In this document: piece by piece, positions 37,145-45,520 of the stretch
Position numbering within the stretch: position 1 is the stretch's first letter
Layout of the letters: each line of letters begins with the position of its first letter
Source: Desulfobacterales bacterium
GTDB lineage: Bacteria; Desulfobacterota; Desulfobacteria; Desulfobacterales; C00003060
Direction: 5' to 3'
NCBI GenBank assembly: GCA_013375375.1
Contig: JABXJX010000008.1
Coordinates: 1-45,520, forward strand
Length of the DNA stretch: 45,520 bases
Program-made: the position numbers and the translations under genes
Notes under the pieces: model-generated
The model's database searches: none
What the model was told of the DNA's origin: nothing
What the model saw: the letters and a program-made list of their open reading frames with translations, nothing else

Positions 37145-38116
37145 ATGGAACCAATACGCGTAGGAGTCATAGGAGTTGGATATCTGGGAAGGTTTCACGC
37201 TGAGAAATATGCCCGGATGGACGGGGTTAAGCTTGCCGGTGTGGTAGACATCGTCCCAGAAAGGGCGGAAAGTGTTGCAAAACAGCTTGGGACGGAATTC
37301 TTTGCCGATTACAAGGATCTCATGGGTAAGGTAGATGCGGTAAGCGTGGTGGTGCCAACACCCGTTCATTTTCCCGTCAGCCGTTATTTTTTGGAAAATG
37401 ATGTGGATGTCTTGATTGAAAAGCCGATAACAGAGACACTTGAAGAGGCAGATGCCCTGATAAAGATTGCGGATTCCCGCGGCCCAATCATCCAAGTAGG
37501 GCATTTGGAGCAATTCAATCCTGCGGTTGTAGCACTGAGGGAGGCAGTAGATTGTCCCCTGTTCATAGAGTCTCACCGCTTGCATATTTTTAAGGAACGA
37601 GGCACCGAAGTGGACGTGGTTTTGGATTTGATGATCCATGACATTGACATCATCTTAAATCTGGTGAAGTCCGACGTTAAAAGTGTTCACGCTGTTGGTG
37701 TCCCCGTGATATCCTCTCGTGTGGATATTGCCAATACAAGGTTGGTTTTTGAAAACGGTTGTGTCGCCAACATAACAGCAAGCCGTATCTCCTTGAAGAA
37801 CATGAGAAAGATACGTGTCTTCCAAAAAGACACTTATGTGTCTGTCGACTATGCGAATCATGAGATTGCTGTTATCCAAAGAGACGGGCAGGGCATTGAA
37901 CTCCCCATACCAGGCATGTCTTTGGAACATAAAACCTTTGAGAAAGCAGACTCCTTAGAATCTGAACTGGGGGCATTCGTCCACTCGGTAAGGAGTCGTG
38001 AGGCACCACTTGTATCAGGGCAGGATGGTAGGAATGCCCTAAGGGTTGCACTTAGCATCATGGACCAGATCGAGGCAACCAACAAGAAATTTTTGGGAAA
38101 GAGCGGGTCGCTTTAG
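37145..38116 (+). CDS. Gfo/Idh/MocA-family oxidoreductase (possibly GnnA-like UDP-GlcNAc 3-dehydrogenase)
   Basis: VGVIGVGYLGRFHAEKYARM, VVPTPVHFPVSRYFLENDVDVLIEKPITETLEEADALI, embedded between lpxI and lpxB. Confidence 0.88.
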   Translation: MEPIRVGVIGVGYLGRFHAEKYARMDGVKLAGVVDIVPERAESVAKQLGTEFFADYKDLMGKVDAVSVVVPTPVHFPVSRYFLENDVDVLIEKPITETLEEADALIKIADSRGPIIQVGHLEQFNPAVVALREAVDCPLFIESHRLHIFKERGTEVDVVLDLMIHDIDIILNLVKSDVKSVHAVGVPVISSRVDIANTRLVFENGCVANITASRISLKNMRKIRVFQKDTYVSVDYANHEIAVIQRDGQGIELPIPGMSLEHKTFEKADSLESELGAFVHSVRSREAPLVSGQDGRNALRVALSIMDQIEATNKKFLGKSGSL

Positions 38117-38161
38117 GATTAGCCTATCAATCTGCCATCTGGATATAGAAATCAAAAAATC

Positions 38162-39268
38162 ATGATCGTTGCCGGAGAGGCTTCCGGCGACCTTCACGGG
38201 GCGCACTTGGTAAGAGCCATGAAGGCGCTAAACCCGAACCTTGAGTTTTTCGGGATAGGCGGCAGCGCCCTTCGACAGGCCGGAGTTAAGATACGGGTTG
38301 ATAATTCTCAAATGGCCGTTGTTGGGATTTCTGAGGCTTTTTCAAAGATCAAACTCCTTCTTAGAGCCCTCAGACTGGCTAGGCAAGATCTCAAGAAGGT
38401 CCGCCCTGCTCTTCTCATCTTAATCGATTTTCCGGACTTTAATCTGCGTGTTGCCGCTACGGCAAAGAAACTTGGTATCCCGGTTATGTATTATATCAGT
38501 CCCCAGATATGGGCTTGGCGGACCGGCAGGATTAAGAAGATTAAGAGACTGGTCGATCACATGGTGGTCGTCTTCCTGTTCGAAGTCGATTTTTATAAGA
38601 AGTGGAACGTGCCGGTTACCTTTGTGGGACATCCCTTACTCGACGACACGCGAACGAAAGCAACTGAAGGGAAAGCCGAAGACCTGCATGGCAGTGGTCT
38701 CCTCGTTGGTCTTCTGCCCGGAAGTCGCAATGAGGAGGTTACGCGCCTTCTTCCAACAATGGTAAAGGTGGCGGAAATCCTTTCGGAGCGGATTGATGGG
38801 GTCCGCTTTGCAATACCTGTGGCCCATTCGGTCAACAGGGCTGTCGTAGAGGCCATAGTTCAGGGAGGAAAGGCAAGGTTTTTGATCCTTTCCAACAGGT
38901 TGCGAGATGTGCTGGATGGAGCATCTCTGGTCATAACGGCATCCGGAACCGTGACATTAGAGGCGGCTATAGCCGGCACGCCCATGATTATAGTGTATAA
39001 AGTATCATCTTTCAGTTACTGGCTTGGAAGGTGCCTGATCCGCGTAAAACATATCGGCCTGGCTAACCTGGTTGCCCGAAGACCGATTGTGCCGGAGTTG
39101 ATTCAGCACGACGTCTCTGCCGAAAAGATTGCCGACCTGGCCTTGAAAATGCTCAGAGATGAGGAACGACTTGCCCGGATGCGACACGAGCTGCTTCTGG
39201 TGAGAGAGAGCTTGGGTGTGCCGGGGGCCTCGAAACGGGCCGCTGAGGTGGCACTGGGGATGCTTTGA
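38162..39268 (+). CDS. lpxB: Lipid-A-disaccharide synthase
   Basis: IVAGEASGDLHGAHL, LIDFPDFNLR, YYISPQIWAWRTGRIKKI, LLPGSRNEEVTRLLP. Confidence 0.97.
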   Translation: MIVAGEASGDLHGAHLVRAMKALNPNLEFFGIGGSALRQAGVKIRVDNSQMAVVGISEAFSKIKLLLRALRLARQDLKKVRPALLILIDFPDFNLRVAATAKKLGIPVMYYISPQIWAWRTGRIKKIKRLVDHMVVVFLFEVDFYKKWNVPVTFVGHPLLDDTRTKATEGKAEDLHGSGLLVGLLPGSRNEEVTRLLPTMVKVAEILSERIDGVRFAIPVAHSVNRAVVEAIVQGGKARFLILSNRLRDVLDGASLVITASGTVTLEAAIAGTPMIIVYKVSSFSYWLGRCLIRVKHIGLANLVARRPIVPELIQHDVSAEKIADLALKMLRDEERLARMRHELLLVRESLGVPGASKRAAEVALGML

Positions 39269-39951
39269 ACTCAACAAACCCAATGAACCCAACACGGGAT
39301 AGATTGAAATGGTGGCTGGTCGGCTGGCTGGGAAAAGGTTTGATCGACCTGATTTGCAGCACGATGCGGATTCGGGTTATTGACTTTGAGAAGGCTAGGG
39401 CTGAGGTCGAGTCAAGGAAATTTATCTTTGCCTTTTGGCATTCGAGAATACTTATGCTCAGCTACCTTTACAAGTGGTTGGGCGCGGCCATCCTCGTCAG
39501 CAGATCCAAAGACGGGGAGATCATTGCGCAAATACTGAAGCGTCAAGGACACGAAACAATCCGGGGCTCCACCTCACGACACGGTGTTCGTGCCCTGGCA
39601 AGGTTAATCAAGACCCTTAAGGCAGAGGGTTGTCCTGGAGTTGTGGTTCCGGATGGTCCAAGGGGGCCGCGGTTCCAGGTTCAGTCCGGCGTCATAACTC
39701 TGGCCCAAAAGACAGGCTATCCTATTGTGCCGGTAAGCTATAGCGCTCTCAGGATCAAAATCTTTGAAAGTTGGGACCGTTTTGTCATGCCGTATCCATT
39801 CACCGAGGGCCGGGTTATATACGGTACGCCTATCTTGGTTCCGGGAGAGATTGATTCAGATGAAGAAGAGGCATATCGCAGAAAGCTGGAGATCGAACTC
39901 AACCAGATCACAAAAAGAGTGGACCGGCACTATGGTCATGCGATAGAATAA
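39265..39951 (+). CDS. DUF374/lysophospholipid acyltransferase-family protein
   Basis: FAFWHSRILMLSYLY, LVSRSKDGEIIAQILKRQGHETIRGSTSRHGVRAL, VVPDGPRGPRF; overlaps the lpxB stop. Confidence 0.92.
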   Translation: MNSTNPMNPTRDRLKWWLVGWLGKGLIDLICSTMRIRVIDFEKARAEVESRKFIFAFWHSRILMLSYLYKWLGAAILVSRSKDGEIIAQILKRQGHETIRGSTSRHGVRALARLIKTLKAEGCPGVVVPDGPRGPRFQVQSGVITLAQKTGYPIVPVSYSALRIKIFESWDRFVMPYPFTEGRVIYGTPILVPGEIDSDEEEAYRRKLEIELNQITKRVDRHYGHAIE

Positions 39952-39972
39952 AATTTTTGGTTTGTGTGTAGT

Positions 39973-41763
39973 ATGACTGAGAAGAAAAAAAACGATACCG
40001 ATTTGCGTAAGATATATCGGAGAATTTTAGAGCTTGTAAAATCACATTGGCCTCGACTCCTTGCGGCCATGTTGTGCATGATAGTAGTGGCGGCGCTGAC
40101 TGCTGCCACAGCTTATCTTGTAAAGCCTGTGCTGGACGAGATCTTTGTTAAAAAAGACATGAGGATGTTGAAGCTTCTGCCCATTGCCATAATCGTGCTC
40201 TACTTTTTGAGAGGGGCGTGCTGTTTTGGGCAGGAGTATCTCATGAATTATGTGGGAAACAGTATTATTAAGCGGTTGCGTGATAAGCTTTACAGTCACA
40301 TTCAGATGTTGCCTTTGTCCTTTTTTCACAAACACCACACAGGGATCCTTATGGCCCGGATCACCAATGACGTCAATATTGTTAAGGAGATGGTATCGAA
40401 TGCTGTTACGGGTGTGTTAAAAGATTCTTTTACAATTATAGGGCTGGTATTCGTTATCTTTTACCGCGACTGGAAGCTGGCCTTAATTGCAACCGTTGTT
40501 TTTCCTCTTGCCGTAATTCCCATTGTGAAATTCGGCAGGCTAATACGGCGGCTGAGCACCCGGTGCCAGGAAGCTGTTGCTGATATGAGTTCCCTCCTCC
40601 ACGAAACCTTTACGGGCACGAGAATCGTAAAGGCCTTTGGGATGGAACGCTATGAAAATAAACGTTTTTTTGAGAGGACCTTTCGGCTATTCACGTATGA
40701 AATGAAGGCTGCTGTGGTTAGATCTATGTCTTCGCCAGTCATGGAATTGCTGGGCGGCATTGGTATTACCCTTATTATTTGGTATGGGGGATACAAGGTC
40801 ATCGAGGGGGTCTCAACACCCGGGACATTTTTTTCGTTTATGGCAGCGCTTATCATGTTGTATGACCCTGTCAAGAAGCTTAGCCCACTGAATAATACTA
40901 TCCAGGGAGGCCTGGCTGCGGCTGTTCGAATCTATGATATTCTCGATACCGGTTCGGAGATTGTAGAGCGCGAGGATGCAGTGGCGCTTAAACCCGGGCA
41001 CCACACAGTGGTTTTTCGTAATGTGTATTTCAAGTATGAAGACCAGATGGTCCTGAAAGAGATTAATCTTGAGGTTAAAGGCGGTGAGGTCTTGGCCCTG
41101 GTCGGCATAAGCGGTGGGGGAAAGACCACTCTGGTTAATTTAATCCCTCGGTTTTATGATGTAGCTGAAGGGACAATTCTCATAGATGAACATGATATCC
41201 GTGATGTAGCCATTGCATCACTTCGCAGTCAGATAGGTATAGTAACCCAGGACCCTATTCTTTTTAACGACACTATTCGAAATAATATTGCTTACGGTAA
41301 TCTTAATGGGTCAGAGTCCGACGTCATTGCAGCCGCCAAGGCCGCTTATGCTTATGATTTCATACAAGGTTTTCCCGACAAGTTCGATACTGTCGTCGGC
41401 GAGCGCGGCGTGCGGCTTTCCGGAGGGGAAAAGCAGCGAATTTGCGTTGCCCGCGCGCTCTTGAAAAATGCCCCCATCCTGATCCTGGATGAAGCCACAT
41501 CTTCCCTGGATAGTGAATCAGAGCTGGCGGTTCAGCGTGCCCTTGACAACCTGATGAAGGGCCGGACGACCTTTGTGATCGCCCACAGGCTTTCAACCGT
41601 TCGAAATGCCGACCGGATTATAGCGATCGTGGATGGGAGGATTGTGGAAGAGGGCAAACACGAGGAACTTCTAGCCCTTCAAGGAGAGTATCATAAGCTT
41701 TACAACATGCAGTTTGATGATAACAGAGCGCAAAGCGCGGAGCGCATGGAGCATAACGTATAG
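39973..41763 (+). CDS. msbA: Lipid A export ABC transporter MsbA
   Basis: TM domain followed by VGISGGGKTTLVNLIPRFYD, VTQDPILFNDTIRNNIAYG, LSGGEKQRICVARALLKNAPILILDEATSSLD. ATG at 39973 preferred over GTG 39964. Confidence 0.94.
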   Translation: MTEKKKNDTDLRKIYRRILELVKSHWPRLLAAMLCMIVVAALTAATAYLVKPVLDEIFVKKDMRMLKLLPIAIIVLYFLRGACCFGQEYLMNYVGNSIIKRLRDKLYSHIQMLPLSFFHKHHTGILMARITNDVNIVKEMVSNAVTGVLKDSFTIIGLVFVIFYRDWKLALIATVVFPLAVIPIVKFGRLIRRLSTRCQEAVADMSSLLHETFTGTRIVKAFGMERYENKRFFERTFRLFTYEMKAAVVRSMSSPVMELLGGIGITLIIWYGGYKVIEGVSTPGTFFSFMAALIMLYDPVKKLSPLNNTIQGGLAAAVRIYDILDTGSEIVEREDAVALKPGHHTVVFRNVYFKYEDQMVLKEINLEVKGGEVLALVGISGGGKTTLVNLIPRFYDVAEGTILIDEHDIRDVAIASLRSQIGIVTQDPILFNDTIRNNIAYGNLNGSESDVIAAAKAAYAYDFIQGFPDKFDTVVGERGVRLSGGEKQRICVARALLKNAPILILDEATSSLDSESELAVQRALDNLMKGRTTFVIAHRLSTVRNADRIIAIVDGRIVEEGKHEELLALQGEYHKLYNMQFDDNRAQSAERMEHNV

Positions 41764-41833
41764 TATCGATCCTCTGCGCTCTGTGTCTTTTCTCAAACCT
41801 TACCGAGCCGAACTTAGGGGCGTCGCCCCAATT

Positions 41834-41935
41834 GGAGTAATGGAGTAATGGAGTTATGGGTTTAGAGGAATAGAAACAATAATTTCTACTGCTTTTACCA
41901 GCCACTACTCCAGTCCTCCAACACTCCATGACTCC
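41834..41935. repeat. Palindromic low-complexity spacer of ATGGAGTA units
   Basis: ggagtaatggagtaatggagttatgg (41834-41859) opposite ccactactccagtcctccaacactccatgactcc (41902-41935). Confidence 0.7.
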
Positions 41936-41976
41936 GTCTGATCTGAAAAGCTATACCTCAAAAGCGCAGAACATAT

Positions 41977-43173
41977 ATGAAACTCAACGCTATTATCAAC
42001 CGGTATCTCTTCAGCGAAATGATACCCATGTTTGTCATAAGCCTGTTGTTATTGACCCTTATTTTTCTGATGGCCAAGATACTCGATATCACGGATCTGA
42101 TCATCAACCATCGAGTAAGCGTCTCTTCCGTCTTATGCATGTTGATATATTTCGTACCATCTTTCCTCGTTTTTGTTATTCCTATGTCTATCATGATGGG
42201 TGTCTTGCTCGTCTTTCTGAGGTTATCTAATGATAATGAGATCATTGCCCTGAAAGCAGGCGGGGTAAGCATCTACAGGCTTCTACCTCCTGTGCTGGCT
42301 TTCTGTCTCATCGGGTTCCTGATGACCGGTTTTATGTCAATATATGGATCGCCGTGGGGGAGGCTTTCTTTTAAGGACTTGTTGTTTGAAACTGTAAGGT
42401 CGAATATTGATATAGGGCTCAAAGAGAGGACATTCAACAACAGTTTCAAAGAAGTTATGTTGTATGTAAACAAAATAAATACAAGAGACAAAACACTGAC
42501 CGATGTCTTTGTTGAAGACCGGCGGACATCAGGCATGGTAAGTACTGTTGTTGCTCCACGTGGAGAGTTCTTCTCCGATCCGGAAAGATTTGTCTTCCAA
42601 TTGAAGTTGCACAACGGGGTCATAAATCAGCTCAGCCGGGACTCAAAGAGCGTGCATTCTGTTGAGTTTGACACCTATGATTTTTACCTCGATCTTGCCA
42701 GGGTTCTGTCTCCGACAAGAGATAGTCGAAAAAGCAGAAAGGAGATGGGCTTGGCGGAATTACGCCGGAGCTTGAATGAGGCTACCAAGAAGGATGTCGA
42801 CTACTATTTGGCCTTGATGGAATACCATAAGAAATTTTCCATTCCCTTTGCATGTCTTGTCCTCGGGTTTATAGCTGTCCCACTGGGTGCTCAATCAAAA
42901 TCCGCGAAGCGATCTTTTGGAATAATTCTTGGTCTTTTATTCTTTCTTATTTACTATACACTTTTGTCTGTCGGCTGGGTTCTTGGGGAACCGGGAATCT
43001 GTCCACCTATTATCGGCATGTGGCTTCCAAACCTGGTTATAGGGAGCATTGCCGCCTATCTTTTGTTTATGACGGCCAACGAGCGGCCTGTAAAGACAGT
43101 CGTAATTTGCCTTAGAGTTTTCCAGTGGTTTAAATCTATTGGTAAAGGAAGAAGGCCGGCTTCGTGCAGATAA
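41977..43173 (+). CDS. lptF: LPS export permease LptF
   Basis: INRYLFSEMIPMFVISLLLLT, VFLRLSNDNEIIALKAGGVSIYRLLPPVL. Confidence 0.93.
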   Translation: MKLNAIINRYLFSEMIPMFVISLLLLTLIFLMAKILDITDLIINHRVSVSSVLCMLIYFVPSFLVFVIPMSIMMGVLLVFLRLSNDNEIIALKAGGVSIYRLLPPVLAFCLIGFLMTGFMSIYGSPWGRLSFKDLLFETVRSNIDIGLKERTFNNSFKEVMLYVNKINTRDKTLTDVFVEDRRTSGMVSTVVAPRGEFFSDPERFVFQLKLHNGVINQLSRDSKSVHSVEFDTYDFYLDLARVLSPTRDSRKSRKEMGLAELRRSLNEATKKDVDYYLALMEYHKKFSIPFACLVLGFIAVPLGAQSKSAKRSFGIILGLLFFLIYYTLLSVGWVLGEPGICPPIIGMWLPNLVIGSIAAYLLFMTANERPVKTVVICLRVFQWFKSIGKGRRPASCR

Positions 43174-44231
43174 TCCACAAATACTTAATAAGAGAGACTC
43201 TAAAGACATTTATTATTGTCCTTGTGGCAGTAGTGTGTGTCTATTTGGTCGTCGACTTTTTTGAAAAAATCGATGATTTTCTTGAGTCCAAGGTCCCAAT
43301 ATCGGAAGCGTTTGTATTCTTTATGTTCAGGCTCCCCTTAATAATTGCCCAGGTAACACCGGTCGGTGTGTTGTTAGCCGTGCTCATAGTCCTTGCTCTG
43401 ATGGCCAGAAATAATGAACTGGTTGCCTTGCAAAGCGGCGGGATAAGCACCTATTCTCTTCTGAAACCTTTTTTTGTTCTTGGCTTGACTTTTAGTTTTT
43501 TACTTTTTTTCTTTGCTGAGATAGTTGTCCCGATTACCATGGCAAGGGCCAATTATATCTGGAAGGTAAAGGTGGACAAGCAAGTGGCTACCTTTAGACA
43601 AAATAATATCTGGATCAAAGGTAATCGGGCCATTTATCATATAGCCTATTTTAACCCGGCTGATGAAAGTATATCCGGTCTGGCCTTCAACTTCTTTGAT
43701 GATAGATTCAACATTGCTAAACGCATTGATGCGAAAAAAGGAATTTATAAAAATGGCCGGTGGCTCCTCCATGATTGTGTTGAACAGGTTCGGCTTGAAG
43801 ATGGGAGTTACCGGGTGACCTACCCGTCCCAGCTCACCCTGAAGACAGATTTTGTTCCTGAAGACCTGGAAACGGTTGTGAAAAAGTCGGAAGAGATGAG
43901 TTTCAACGAGCTATCGGCCTATATACAAAAAGTAAAAAAGGAAGGATATGACACCACTTTATATCAGGTGGACTGGCAGGCCAAGCTGGCCTTTCCGGCT
44001 GTTTGCCTTGTCATGACCATAGCGGGAGCGGCCATTTCCCTCAGAAACAAAAAAGGGGAGGGGATAGCCATGGGTATTGCCTATGGTATCGGAGTAGCTT
44101 TTTGCTATTGGGTCCTTTATGGCTTGTGCCTATCGCTTGGATACAATGGATTTTTGCATCCACTTGCGGCAGCCTGGCTGACAAACACGATCTTTGTGTT
44201 TTTGGGTATCGTGACTCTTAATATTGATTGA
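43164..44231 (+). CDS. lptG: LPS export permease LptG
   Basis: IIHKYLIRETLKTFIIVLVAVVCVYLVVDFFEKIDDFLE, LMARNNELVALQSGGISTYSLLKPF; overlaps lptF. Confidence 0.93.
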   Translation: MQIIHKYLIRETLKTFIIVLVAVVCVYLVVDFFEKIDDFLESKVPISEAFVFFMFRLPLIIAQVTPVGVLLAVLIVLALMARNNELVALQSGGISTYSLLKPFFVLGLTFSFLLFFFAEIVVPITMARANYIWKVKVDKQVATFRQNNIWIKGNRAIYHIAYFNPADESISGLAFNFFDDRFNIAKRIDAKKGIYKNGRWLLHDCVEQVRLEDGSYRVTYPSQLTLKTDFVPEDLETVVKKSEEMSFNELSAYIQKVKKEGYDTTLYQVDWQAKLAFPAVCLVMTIAGAAISLRNKKGEGIAMGIAYGIGVAFCYWVLYGLCLSLGYNGFLHPLAAAWLTNTIFVFLGIVTLNID

Positions 44232-44381
44232 CGGCTTCGTAAAAAGTCCATCTGCGGTGTTGCGCTTCATCTTTCGTCATTGCGATCTGCCTGAGGCGGA
44301 CCTCATTCCTCAAGACTCGCGTGCCTTGCATCTGGAGCTTTTTACTTTGCCGGCTATTTTCGGACTTTTTGCGAGACTATG
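44230..44381. repeat. MITE-like dispersed element with terminal inverted repeats
   Basis: cttcgtaaaaagtcc near the left end and ggactttttgcgag (44362-44375) near the right form inverted ends; the core tctgcggtgttgcgcttcat...gcgtgccttgcatctggagctttt is partly palindromic. Confidence 0.6.
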
Positions 44382-44413
44382 TTGATTATGGAAAAGTTCA
44401 CTCAGGATCCAAG

Positions 44414-45520
44414 ATGATCTTTTTGTACAATATTTTGTTTTTGATGGGAAACCTCATAATGTTTCCCTTTTTTGTGGTAAAGGCCCTGACTCTTGAAAAG
44501 AGACGTGCAACGGTCTTGAAGAGATTGTATCCCGGCTTCCGGGTGCCGCGATTCAGGAAAAGGCCGATATGGATACACACCCTGTCGGTCGGAGAGGTCC
44601 TGTCGGCCATAACACTGATAAAGGCTATCAAGGAGCAATATCCTGATCGTGCTCTTGTTTGTTCGGTTTCAACCCGGAGCGGCTACCAGGTAGCCACTAA
44701 ATCTTTGTCGAAAAAGGCAGATCTCATTTTTTTCTTTCCCTATGATTTTTTGTGGGTGGTAAGGCGCTTTATTCGTCGAATTAATTCTGTGCTTTTTCTT
44801 CTTGTGGAGACGGATTTGTGGCCGAATTTTCTGCACGAGATGAAAAGACGGCAGGTTCCCACGATCCTGGTCAACGGCAGACTTTCTCCAAGGTCTTTTT
44901 CCGGGTACAAGCTCCTTTCTTTTTTCATGAGGCCGGTTTTTTCTGGGATGTCGGTCGTTTGTGCGCAATCCAAATTAGATGCGCAACGATTCGAGGCGGT
45001 AGGCACTCCTGCCGAGAAGATCAAGATAACCGGAAACATCAAGTTTGATCAGAAAATCGATTTGCTGTCGGATGAGGAAATAGATACGGTAAGGAAATCC
45101 ATGAAGATAAAGCCGGGCAGTAAGATATTTTTGGCCGGCAGCACACACGAAGGGGAAGAGTCAATTCTTGTTGATGTCTTTTCCAGGTTGAAAAAAAGCT
45201 TCAATGAACTGGTTCTTGTAATTGTGCCAAGAGACCCGAAGCGTGCCAAGGCCGTTTACAGGTTGTTTGTATCTTCAGGGCACACTGTGGCCCTTATGAC
45301 CGACTTAAAAAAGATTTCCTCGACGGCTTCATTTGATGTGATCGTGGTTGATGCTATGGGCACATTGAGACGTTTGTACGCTCTTGCGGATATCGCCTTT
45401 GTCGGAGGGAGCCTGGTGAAGCGTGGCGGGCAAAATCCGCTGGAACCCGCTGCTTTTGCAAGGCCTGTCATTTTTGGGCCTGACATGAATGATTTTTACT
45501 CGATTGCCGAAATGCTCATT
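44414..45520 (+). CDS. waaA: 3-deoxy-D-manno-octulosonic acid transferase (partial, runs off window end)
   Basis: Translation from ATG 44414: MIFLYNILFLMGNLIMFPFFVVK...IWIHTLSVGEVLSAITLIKAIKEQYP...VSTRSGYQVA...LLVETDLWPNFL...GGSLVKRGGQNPLEPAAFARPVIFGP. Absent from the ORF track because no stop lies in the window. Confidence 0.95.
   Translation, partial: MIFLYNILFLMGNLIMFPFFVVKALTLEKRRATVLKRLYPGFRVPRFRKRPIWIHTLSVGEVLSAITLIKAIKEQYPDRALVCSVSTRSGYQVATKSLSKKADLIFFFPYDFLWVVRRFIRRINSVLFLLVETDLWPNFLHEMKRRQVPTILVNGRLSPRSFSGYKLLSFFMRPVFSGMSVVCAQSKLDAQRFEAVGTPAEKIKITGNIKFDQKIDLLSDEEIDTVRKSMKIKPGSKIFLAGSTHEGEESILVDVFSRLKKSFNELVLVIVPRDPKRAKAVYRLFVSSGHTVALMTDLKKISSTASFDVIVVDAMGTLRRLYALADIAFVGGSLVKRGGQNPLEPAAFARPVIFGPDMNDFYSIAEMLI

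Noticed and set aside
33913-44231. LPS/lipid A cluster as a novel system
   Set aside because: All genes are standard lipid A synthesis and LPS export functions in a common order; only the Gfo/Idh gene and the repeats are worth comment.

Overview
This is a 45.5 kb chromosomal segment that looks like Desulfobacterota/deltaproteobacteria. That is inference from gene content; no database search was run. Most of it is conserved housekeeping sequence: rplM-rpsI-infA, argC-truA, a ClC channel with CBS domains, a class I aminotransferase, pilC plus a PilS-like kinase, a four-gene CUT1 sugar ABC transporter, lysS, lolC-lolD-bamA-ompH, and a lipid A/LPS assembly run (lpxD-fabZ-lpxA-lpxI-Gfo/Idh-lpxB-DUF374-msbA-lptF-lptG-waaA, with waaA running off the end). 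The unusual content is in two accessory patches, ~1-2.4 kb and ~22.1-25.6 kb. I read both as decayed integrons on the minus strand. They contain attC-like imperfect palindromes between cassette genes whose stop codons lie inside the attC sites. Both also start with the same ~105-bp head, an attI-like core followed by the start of a divergent intI. In the second patch about 30 codons of an IntI-like N-terminus survive (RKLLDQVRDVMRLKHYAFFTERTYPL). In the first only the first few codons remain. GGGGTCAA-type hairpins flank and truncate both patches, and a RAYT/IS200-like transposase C-terminal remnant carrying the same GGGGTCAAACCT end lies next to one of them. The second patch's cassettes encode an HNH endonuclease and two proteins with HEPN-like RxxxxH motifs, one of them frameshifted, so a defence-type cargo is plausible. 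Separately, ~3.94-4.14 kb carries a sigma28-like promoter, a c-di-GMP-I (GEMM) riboswitch and an intrinsic terminator in front of an orphan FliD-like gene. Several ORF-track starts are corrected below.
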